Virus record (IMG/VR): IMGVR_UViG_3300025012_000291
Span: 1 to 22,865 of that record
Direction: 5' to 3' (one strand)
Length of the DNA stretch: 22,865 nucleotides
Source of the DNA: a virus
Part shown: positions 12,759-20,400 of the stretch, one piece after another
Layout of the letters: every line of letters starts with the position of its first letter
How positions within the stretch are numbered: the first letter of the stretch is position 1
Made by a program: the position numbers and the translations under genes
The notes under the pieces: model-generated
Database searches by the model: none
Told to the model about the DNA's origin: nothing
Seen by the model: only the letters and a program-made list of their open reading frames with translations

Positions 12759-13313
12759 TCAAACCCCCTCAAATATACCTAATTTTATAGCATTATAATT
12801 CAATCTTATAAATTCTTCTAACGATAATACAAATACTTTTTCTTTATTTATTAAAAAAGCAATTATATTTATATCATTTATTCCACAATAATCATCTATA
12901 ATTGCTTTAAATTCATAATTAAATATAACAATCTCAGGTATATTATTTCTTTTAATAATTAAAAGAATAAAGGGTCTAAGAGATCGTTCAGCATCTCTTT
13001 TAGCCTGTATCCACCATTCAGATATCTTTGAGGATTTATCAAATATCAAAAATTCAAATCCAAAAGTTTTATAATGTTTACATTCCACATGTACTTTATT
13101 TATAAAACTTATACCTTCAATATCCGTAGATGATATATCTCCAGATTGACCAGCACTATTTTTACCTCTATTAAATCTTGCAGTATACATAGCACCGGAA
13201 CCTGCTGACCTACAAAATATATCATCTCTTTTATTTTCAGACACCCACATAGATAATTTTTTACAAATTAACCTCTCAAAACTGCTTCCTTTATTTTTAC
13301 CTCCAGATTTCAT
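12759..13313 (-). CDS. PD-(D/E)XK nuclease, Holliday-junction-resolvase-like (184 aa)
   Basis: N-terminal GSSFERLICKKL (E13 within the first helix), a conserved-looking SAGSGAMYT segment, then SGDIS (D59) and VHVECKHYK (E77-C-K79). E...D...E-x-K in this order is the PD-(D/E)XK nuclease site, and the overall layout resembles archaeal Hjc-type resolvases. Lies between recA and the SbcC genes, so a role in resolving recombination or replication junctions before packaging is likely. The family could also include general phage endonucleases, so the exact substrate is inferred. Confidence 0.83.
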   Translation of the reverse strand: MKSGGKNKGSSFERLICKKLSMWVSENKRDDIFCRSAGSGAMYTARFNRGKNSAGQSGDISSTDIEGISFINKVHVECKHYKTFGFEFLIFDKSSKISEWWIQAKRDAERSLRPFILLIIKRNNIPEIVIFNYEFKAIIDDYCGINDINIIAFLINKEKVFVLSLEEFIRLNYNAIKLGIFEGV

Positions 13314-13462
13314 TTATTCTCTTCTGGTAAATTAACCTGTACAGTACACACATAACCATTTATACATTTACCACTTTCAATAGCCTTTTCTTCGGTAGTA
13401 TATATACCACCACTACAGTTTAAAAAATTATCTGTTTTATAAATATTAATATAGTTAATCAT
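13310..13462 (-). CDS. small conserved phage-type protein (50 aa)
   Basis: Minus-strand ATG behind TATAGGAGAAATA, stop TGA overlapping the next gene's ATG. The product contains YINIYKTDNF, NCSGGIYTTEEKAIESG and GYVCTVQV, a compact alpha/beta pattern I recall from many short phage proteins with S-G-G-x-Y-x-T-E-E-x-A and YVCT blocks. Function unknown. Coupled to recA upstream and the nuclease downstream. Confidence 0.75.
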   Translation of the reverse strand: MINYINIYKTDNFLNCSGGIYTTEEKAIESGKCINGYVCTVQVNLPEENK

Positions 13463-13485
13463 TATTTCTCCTATATACAGGTATA

Positions 13486-14586
13486 TTAGGTTTTACCAGT
13501 AAACATTGTACTTTCGGTATTGATATTATCTGTAGAGTTTAAAAAGTTATCAGCTATTTCTTTAAATTCATATTTTGGTTTTCTTATGATTTTGGCCGCC
13601 TCCTCAATCTTATCCCAAGTTTCTTTAACTAAGTTCTTTATTTCTTGTTCTTTATTATTGTTACTTATGAACTGTATAAAACCCTCTCGTGTAAAACTTT
13701 GGTCTTCCCATAACAGTTTAGAATTATGTGAATTTGTACAAACCTTATTATCTTTTAAAAAATCTACCATACTACCTAAATCATCAATACCGTATTCAAA
13801 AAGTATATTAAAGTTTACCTCCCTAAAAGGTTTCCAACATCTATTTTTCTTAACCTTTGCTTTTATTTCAACACCTGTAGCAATATTTCCATCTTTTATC
13901 AGCCCTTTATTGTATAACCAAATGATTTGATAAGCATAAAAATCCAACGCTTTACCACCAGCCCGCCTTTTGGTTTCGCCAAAAGTAACACCTATTGCAT
14001 CTCTAATTTGAGAAACGACAATTAAAAGTACATTTTTCTTATTTATTTTTTGTGTTAATTTTCTAAATAGTTCAGATAATTTCTTTTGTTTAGTCATGTT
14101 ATAACTTTTAGCATTAAAATCTTGTTCCAATTCTTCTTCTGTTGAGATAGCATCCAAACTATCTAAAATATAGATAACAAGATCATACTTTTCTGAAGAT
14201 TCTATTTCTTTACTTAAATCAGCATACCAATGTTCTATGGTAGGTGATTGCCTGAAATCAATAGCCTCAATAGGAACGCCAAGCAATACTGCACCATCGA
14301 CATTAAGTGCTGATTCCGTATCATTATATATCATTTTTATATCATATTTTTTTGAAATTATATAATGTGCATACATCATAACTTCAAGGCATAAAAGGCT
14401 TTTACCCAGAGCCTTGTCCCCAACTAAATTCACAATTTTACCAACCGGATAACCTTGCTCTAAGTTATTAGTTAGAGCAAGGTTAAGATTTGTACTACCA
14501 CTTGAGATATATTTTAGATCTCTTGGAGACTCTATAGATACTTTTTCTTCATCTATTTCTACCGATTCCTTCTTTTTTCTACCCAT
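13486..14586 (-). CDS. recA: RecA/UvsX-family recombinase (366 aa)
   Basis: ATP-dependent strand-exchange protein. Walker A GDKALGKS (56-63), the glutamate preceding Walker B in NDTESALN (E91), Walker B LVIYILDSLDA (136-146) with D142, and an L2-like stretch VSQIRDAIGVTFGE followed by KRRAGGKALDFYA. The N-terminal 20 residues are highly charged and the last 60 are a variable C-terminal extension. Length is near that of T4 UvsX (about 390) and bacterial RecA (about 350). It overlaps ssb by one base (TAATG) behind CAGGAG, so recombinase and SSB are made in one unit with the candidate mediator. Confidence 0.94.
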   Translation of the reverse strand: MGRKKKESVEIDEEKVSIESPRDLKYISSGSTNLNLALTNNLEQGYPVGKIVNLVGDKALGKSLLCLEVMMYAHYIISKKYDIKMIYNDTESALNVDGAVLLGVPIEAIDFRQSPTIEHWYADLSKEIESSEKYDLVIYILDSLDAISTEEELEQDFNAKSYNMTKQKKLSELFRKLTQKINKKNVLLIVVSQIRDAIGVTFGETKRRAGGKALDFYAYQIIWLYNKGLIKDGNIATGVEIKAKVKKNRCWKPFREVNFNILFEYGIDDLGSMVDFLKDNKVCTNSHNSKLLWEDQSFTREGFIQFISNNNKEQEIKNLVKETWDKIEEAAKIIRKPKYEFKEIADNFLNSTDNINTESTMFTGKT

Positions 14587-15581
14587 TATTTTGCTCCTGT
14601 TCTTTCCTTTAATCTATTCTTTAAAGATGCTATAGGATCCACAGGTTCAGTTTCTTCCTCAATTTCTATTTCATCAGATTCTTTATTATCTAATTTTTTT
14701 TCCATTGCTTCTTTAACCAATCTTTTTAACTTCTTTGTACCCATATCTGCAATTTCAGCAATTTCAAATTCTACAGATAAATATATACCTGCAATAGATT
14801 CAAGTTCCTCTCTATCCATATCGTCAATAGCTGTATCACTATTTGTAACAACACTTTGTTCTACATCAAAAGGTGGTACATCAATAGCTTCTCTTAATGT
14901 AGGTACTTCTTGCTTAGTCTCGGAATTTGTACCAAAAAAAGCATTTTTAATAGTTTCATAACTTTCAAACATTATACAATCAATAAATTGTAATATAGCA
15001 TCTAACCACTCGTCTTTCACCTCTGAGGCATTATCATCTAACTGAAAATTTTTATATTGTGAAAATTTAGCACCTTTAACTTTTTCTCTATCAAAATAAA
15101 TAGGGATACCCTGGTCAATGTTAGCAAGATTAAGTATTTCATCCATCGCAGTTTTAGGACATGACCAAATTTTAGGTACTTGTTTATCCGCAGGTAGAGT
15201 TAAATCTATCATCCAAACAAGATACCGCATTTTAGGATATAATTCTTTTGCCATTTCAGGTGATGATTCCCAAAGTTCTGCTTGCTGTTCACATATAGGA
15301 CAATTCATATTAGACATTCTTTTAAGACATAGATACTTGTCATGGTTAGCACCCACTTGTTCATGCTGATGAATAATTAAACCATATCCAAGTATATTAT
15401 CGTTTGGATGTGAAGGTAACAATCTTATCTTATGCGAACGATCCTCACCTTTCCATAATAATTTTGCACCTTCTTTTGTGAAAATATCTTTAAAAGCTAC
15501 TGCATCTGGAAATTTACCCCTATCATTATAAGCCTTTTTTAAACTATCTTGTGATGGACCTGCCCATTTTTTTCTATCCAT
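14586..15581 (-). CDS. ssb: gp32-like single-stranded DNA-binding protein (331 aa)
   Basis: Layout of a T4 gp32-type SSB rather than a bacterial OB-fold SSB. A basic N-terminal region is followed by IRLLPSHPN, then a zinc motif with H73, C85 (KYLCLKRM), C94 and C97 (NCPIC), close in spacing to the His-Cys3 zinc site of gp32. A hydrophobic core follows (MRYLVWMIDL) and a strongly acidic tail (DEIEIEEETEPVD), which in gp32 contacts other replication proteins. AAGGAGATAAAA precedes the ATG. Immediate neighbours recA and a candidate UvsY-like gene reinforce the assignment. Confidence 0.88.
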   Translation of the reverse strand: MDRKKWAGPSQDSLKKAYNDRGKFPDAVAFKDIFTKEGAKLLWKGEDRSHKIRLLPSHPNDNILGYGLIIHQHEQVGANHDKYLCLKRMSNMNCPICEQQAELWESSPEMAKELYPKMRYLVWMIDLTLPADKQVPKIWSCPKTAMDEILNLANIDQGIPIYFDREKVKGAKFSQYKNFQLDDNASEVKDEWLDAILQFIDCIMFESYETIKNAFFGTNSETKQEVPTLREAIDVPPFDVEQSVVTNSDTAIDDMDREELESIAGIYLSVEFEIAEIADMGTKKLKRLVKEAMEKKLDNKESDEIEIEEETEPVDPIASLKNRLKERTGAK

Positions 15582-15583
15582 TT

Positions 15584-16066
15584 TTATCTCCTTAATTTGT
15601 TTTGCTCATTTATCATCTTTTCTTTTAATCTTTCTTCCAATACATTGTTACTTATATTTTTTACTACTTTAGGTGTTACGTTTGCCCAATATCCTGAGAT
15701 ATAAAGTTCTACTAATAATTTTAACATATCTTTTTTCTGTTGAAAAGCATCTCTTATATATTCTTTTTCTTTTACCTCTGTACATAAATTTATATATTTT
15801 TGTTGTAAATTTTGATACTGAGGATTAGTTATTATCTCCCCCTGTATTTTTGCTTCAGTTAATTTCTTACCCTCAGCAGATGCACTTTCTCTGATGATAC
15901 CATCTAATTGTGCTGATAATTGTTCTACCAACAATTTCAAATTATCTCTTTCTCTATATAGAGGTATCAATAATTGTGCATATTGATCAAACAATACAGG
16001 TTGTCGTATACATTCTTCATCCAAATTTTCTCTATCTATTTGTAAATCAATTTTATATTCTTTCAT
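15584..16066 (-). CDS. candidate UvsY-like recombination mediator (160 aa)
   Basis: Helical protein opening IDLQIDRENLDEECIRQPVL, with coiled-coil stretches (YRERDNLKLLVEQLSAQLDG ... EVKEKEYIRDAFQQKKDMLK) and a Y-I-S-G-Y-W block. The N-terminal D-x-x-x-L-D-E-E-x-x-x-Q-P pattern recurs in phage proteins encoded beside gp32-like SSB and RecA, which I recall as candidate mediators that load the recombinase on SSB-coated DNA (role of T4 UvsY). The assignment rests on pattern memory and gene order, not on a defined motif. GGAGGG precedes the ATG; it is the first gene behind the promoter at 16185-16213. Confidence 0.65.
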   Translation of the reverse strand: MKEYKIDLQIDRENLDEECIRQPVLFDQYAQLLIPLYRERDNLKLLVEQLSAQLDGIIRESASAEGKKLTEAKIQGEIITNPQYQNLQQKYINLCTEVKEKEYIRDAFQQKKDMLKLLVELYISGYWANVTPKVVKNISNNVLEERLKEKMINEQNKLRR

Positions 16067-16085
16067 TTAACCCTCCATTAATGAA

Positions 16086-16112
16086 TGTGTATTTTTTATT
16101 AGGAAATACACA
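16086..16112. promoter_or_regulatory. leader hairpin upstream of the mediator-ssb-recA unit
   Basis: Perfect 9-bp inverted arms TGTGTATTT (16086-16094) and AAATACACA (16104-16112) with a 9-nt loop, in the leader about 20 nt ahead of the first start codon. It could be an operator for a dimeric protein or an RNA hairpin controlling translation; it lacks a following U run, so termination is unlikely. Confidence 0.5.
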
Positions 16113-16137
16113 AAACCTATCTTTTAATTATTAAAAT

Positions 16138-16153
16138 TTACATATAGCCTCCC
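16138..16153 (-). promoter_or_regulatory. start-stop minimal ORF with strong ribosome site
   Basis: On the minus strand the leader reads AAGGGAGGCTATATGTAA: a strong Shine-Dalgarno (GGGAGG, 16153-16148) 4 nt before ATG (16143-16141) immediately followed by TAA (16140-16138). It lies between the promoter and the first gene. It could be a start-stop regulatory element that holds a ribosome, or the remnant of a lost leader gene. Confidence 0.45.
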
Positions 16154-16184
16154 TTCTCTTCAATTAACAATAAATCACCTAAAA

Positions 16185-16213
16185 ATATTATCACAAATTA
16201 TCACAATTGTAAA
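16185..16213 (-). promoter_or_regulatory. promoter of the mediator-ssb-recA unit
   Basis: Minus strand TTTACA (16213-16208), 17-bp spacer, TAATAT (16190-16185). The spacer and -10 are covered by a direct repeat TTGTGATAAT/TTGTGATAAT, possibly an operator. The preceding gene (16218-16454) ends only 5 bp upstream of the -35. The 151-bp gap 16067-16217 is thus a real regulatory break in an otherwise tightly packed operon. Confidence 0.65.
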
Positions 16214-16217
16214 GAAA

Positions 16218-16454
16218 TTATTTATTTTTCTGTAGACTCTCTAACCATTTATCAATTTTTAATTTACAATCGCATTCATCTATTAAATTAAACGGAATAG
16301 CTATTTTATTAATATCACATTTATAGCATACAGTACCTGTATTTAATTCCTTATTAAATGAAAAACTACCTGAAATATCTTTACAATTAGGACATATATG
16401 ATGCCAATGATATATTATATAACCATTATATACTTTTTCAGAATAATTATTCAT
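16218..16454 (-). CDS. zinc-ribbon protein (78 aa)
   Basis: Start set at the ATG forming a TAATG overlap with the clamp-loader stop (16454); an in-frame ATG 5 codons upstream lacks any ribosome site. Knuckles HICPNCKD and TVCYKCD make a four-cysteine zinc ribbon, with an additional CDC near residue 62. Resembles the many small zinc ribbons in phage replication operons; exact role unknown. Cotranscribed with the clamp loader. Confidence 0.75.
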   Translation of the reverse strand: MNNYSEKVYNGYIIYHWHHICPNCKDISGSFSFNKELNTGTVCYKCDINKIAIPFNLIDECDCKLKIDKWLESLQKNK

Positions 16455-17383
16455 TATAAACCTACCCATGCTCTATATATAATATAAATTATTTCTGCTT
16501 TACCTGAACCGTATGTAAGTGGTGATAAAAATAAACTTAATAAATTACTGAATTTATCCATAGATTGTTGATTCTTCGCATTTTTCAAACATCCAGATAG
16601 ATAATTAGCAAAAGTTATACGAATAGTCTCCGGTTCTACATTTATATTATTATATATAGCTATTAATTCCGACCAACTGACTTTTTTATTAATAATAGCT
16701 TTTACTAAATCTATAATATCTCTTTCATTTTCAAGATCATCCGCTAACAGACTTACGCATTTTTCAAAATCTTTAACACTATTTTGTATCTGACTTAAAT
16801 TAACTAAAGCTCTTCTTGGACAACCCTCAGCTTTATATATTAGTAACTCCTCAATCTCAGGTGTTAATATAATTTTTTCTTGTATACTAACATACCTTAT
16901 CAGATCGCCTATTTCATTATCCGATAAAGATTTTAATGTATATAAATTACATCTATCCTTCAATGGTTTTATTAACTTTTGCGGGTCAGTTGTACATAAC
17001 ACAAAATAAGAGTACTTCGGTGAATCCTCAAGCATTTTTAAAAGACAGTTCATCCCCTCTTTGGAAATTTGTTGAATCTCATCCAGAATAAATACTTTAT
17101 TAGTACCCATCATTGGAGAAACAATAGCAGTATCATTTAATTGTCTAATGAAATCAATACCTGTTGAATTAGCAATATTTATTTCGATAATTTCAGAATC
17201 ATCAGCATTCAATTTTTTAGCAATTATTCTTGCAATGGTTGTTTTACCTGTGCCGGAGGGGCCTGCTAATAAAATAGCATGAGGAATGGTATTCTTATTA
17301 AATGAATATGCTATACTTTCTATTATAGTTTTATGTCCAATAATCTCAGCAAAATTCTTTGGTCTATATTTTAAATGTAACAT
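16454..17383 (-). CDS. dnaX: clamp-loader AAA+ ATPase (DnaX/gp44-like, 309 aa)
   Basis: Begins LKYRPKNFAEIIG, typical of clamp-loader large subunits, then Walker A GPSGTGKT (41-48), Walker B FILDE (98-102), sensor-1 CTTDP and a DRC motif (143-145) matching the arginine-finger SRC motif of the family. The C-terminal 100 residues are the oligomerisation collar. It lacks the zinc-binding insert of bacterial DnaX and is short like T4 gp44 (319 aa). It would open and load the clamp encoded at 21384-22427. AAAGGTAAATA precedes the ATG. No small clamp-loader subunit (gp62/HolA-like) is recognisable in the window. Confidence 0.94.
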   Translation of the reverse strand: MLHLKYRPKNFAEIIGHKTIIESIAYSFNKNTIPHAILLAGPSGTGKTTIARIIAKKLNADDSEIIEINIANSTGIDFIRQLNDTAIVSPMMGTNKVFILDEIQQISKEGMNCLLKMLEDSPKYSYFVLCTTDPQKLIKPLKDRCNLYTLKSLSDNEIGDLIRYVSIQEKIILTPEIEELLIYKAEGCPRRALVNLSQIQNSVKDFEKCVSLLADDLENERDIIDLVKAIINKKVSWSELIAIYNNINVEPETIRITFANYLSGCLKNAKNQQSMDKFSNLLSLFLSPLTYGSGKAEIIYIIYRAWVGL

Positions 17384-17400
17384 TATTTACCTTTCTATTA

Positions 17401-20400
17401 TTAGTATCCAAATATCTCTTTTGTTTCAATTGTATTATACCAATCCAATCCTATTGTTGAGGATATTTCAAGTGGTACATTTAACATAAAATCAAATTCT
17501 TTAACTGTCATTATCTCAGACATCTCTTCATACGCATATTTAGCATCCTCCTCTTTCACACAAATAACTATTTCATCGTGACAGTTGAGGTATACCCAAT
17601 AACCTCTTTCTACCAATTTATTCATTGCTCTACATACTATAGAACTTGAACTATTATGTACAATAAAATTATTTGCCATAAACCTACCACTTTCTGAATT
17701 AATTATATCATACATATCAATATATTCATCTGTAATATCAATTGATTCAATTGTCTCTGTTCTTCTTATAACCTCTGTTATTTTTTTTATTTCAATATTT
17801 TGTATTTTTTGCTGTTTTGTGTTATTCAGAAAACCTATTTCGGTTATAAAGGTTTTACAATCTTTTTTTCTAATTGATAGATTAGTTCTTTCTTTCATTT
17901 TATTTAATCTACTTTGAATACCAAATAGAAGTAGAGCATGTTGAATTTCATGTGCCATTTTTTCTGATAACTTTGGGAAATTTTTACCAAAACAAAGAAC
18001 TATATTATCCTTATTAATAGTACCATCACCATCAAAAATACCTTGCAAAAAACCCCTTAAACATTCTTTATTTCCCCAAATCCAAGTAGGTATCTCTTTT
18101 CTTAAATATTTAATCCTATGCACTAGTTCAAAACAAAATATATTTATTTTCCATATTTTTTGATTTCTATTCTTTCTTATTATTTCATAAATAGAAGGCT
18201 TACTTATTAAACTAATTTGTTCAATTAAATAATTTAAAATATTCTTTTCATGTTCAGCTATAATCCAACTAAGTTGACCTTTACCTTTTTTATATTCTAT
18301 TGACCCATCCGTAATTAATCGCCCTAAAATTACACCCAAATTAAAATCCGATAGTGACTCAAAATTAAAATAATTCTTATTTGGTGCAATTCTTTTTAAT
18401 AATCTACTTTCTACATAATTAGGTAATTGTAACTTATTATTTATTTGTTCTACCTTATCCGATAGTCTAATTCTTATATTCTTATAATTCTTTCCCTGTA
18501 ATTCTCTCGCAGTTTTCCAAATCTCAGATCCCTGCGTATTAACATAAAGTAATTTATGATCTGGACTACATTCAAAAATTTGACCATTCTGAAATTTTAT
18601 TTTTACTTTTTGTTTTTTCCCTGAATAAGCACAAGAAGCCTTAACATATTTTTTACCATCCCATATTTCAATATCTTTTTCCCTTATACAATCTTTAATA
18701 TCTATAAATCCTTTGTCTTTGATATATATTTTAGATTCCCCACTTATACAGCCTTGCACAGGCGTGTTAAGTATTTTATTAGTTGTTAATGGTGCGTATC
18801 TCCTACGGCCAGGAGGTATTTCTACATATCTTTTTTTATTATAAATTTTTAAAACCTCGTTTTGCCATATCTTTATTTCAGGATATTCGTTAAATAATTT
18901 ATCATATAATTGTTGTGCATGTTCTATAGAAATACCAAGTCTGTTAGCGGTAGATTTAGGTGTAGAACCATAAAAAGTAGGAAATACAAAACTACTTTTT
19001 GCATTAAATCTTAGTAATTTTAATAATTTTTTATCCGCATTCTTTATAACTTCTTCACCATAGATTTCTATCGCTTTACCATAATGAATATCATAACCAT
19101 CTATTATGGCTTTAATAAGATTTGTACAATTACTTAATGCTGCTATTATTCGGGCTTCTAATTGTCCTTCATCCGCAATTAATAATACATGACCAGGTGG
19201 TGCACAAATCAATTGTCTTATCTCTGGATGCTTTCTCTTATCTAAATTTTGTAAATTCAGATTATTGGATGAATTATGTACACATATTTCATTCGCAATA
19301 AAATTATTTGTATCTTCAACTTCGATATCATAAACAGGTACTTCTTGATCGAGATATTCTATACTTGTTATGTAATGGTTATATTTATTACCCCATTTTA
19401 TAGATATATTCATAGCCAACACACTATCCATCACAGATAAATTTTTTGCTTCAATATATTCACCTGACGCTAATCTTACTTTATGCTCAGGAGTTATATC
19501 TGTAAAGCCTTGTTTTCTACTACCACTACCTCTCCAGTGTAATCTAATTACTTTCTTTATTCCGGTTTGACCTGTCCATATTACTTTTTTTAATTTTAAA
19601 TTTAATTCATCATCAAAAGTATAAACAAAATCATTTACTTTAATATCTTCTATATTTATACCATCTGGATGAACTGATCTATCACAAATAGTTTGTATCT
19701 TTGTTCCTTTAGCTATACAAAGCCTACCTGTCTCTACAAAATAAAAATTAGTATGATACTTGCCATCTGGATAAACACATTCTGTATAACTCTTGAGCAT
19801 TTTACTTTCAGCACCACTATATTCTCTGTACTGAAGTAAAAGATCACAAAATAAACTACCTCTTTCAGAGAACTTATTTAATACCTCTTTATCAATTGAA
19901 ATATTACCCCGCTTAGTTTTTTTAAATGATAACTGATGCTCAATATCGAATAATATAATAGGTATATCTTTACTATTAGAATTTAATAATGGTTTTCTTC
20001 CGTGTATTGAGGTAAAAGTTTTTATACAATCCAATAAAGCAATATCGTTTTCTATTTCTTCCTTTTTCGCTGTAAATATTTTTAGTAAATTATGCCTACT
20101 ATCAGAATTAGTACATGCACCATCGAATTGCATCTTAGCTATTGATCGTGCAGTTCTTATCTGTTCGTAATATTGTTCTTTTAATTTCTTGTCATTATCT
20201 AAATAATTACTTTGTATATTATATAATCTATGTTCAAATATTGTATCTGTCCCATTATATTCAAGTAGCTCATCCACTGATATTTGTGTTAAATTACTCA
20301 TTATATGTTGAGGGTATTTTTTCCATCTAACACCAAAAGTAGCAAAGGCCAAAAAATCAAGATTCATAGTACCACGTCTACAATCTAATATATATTTTTG

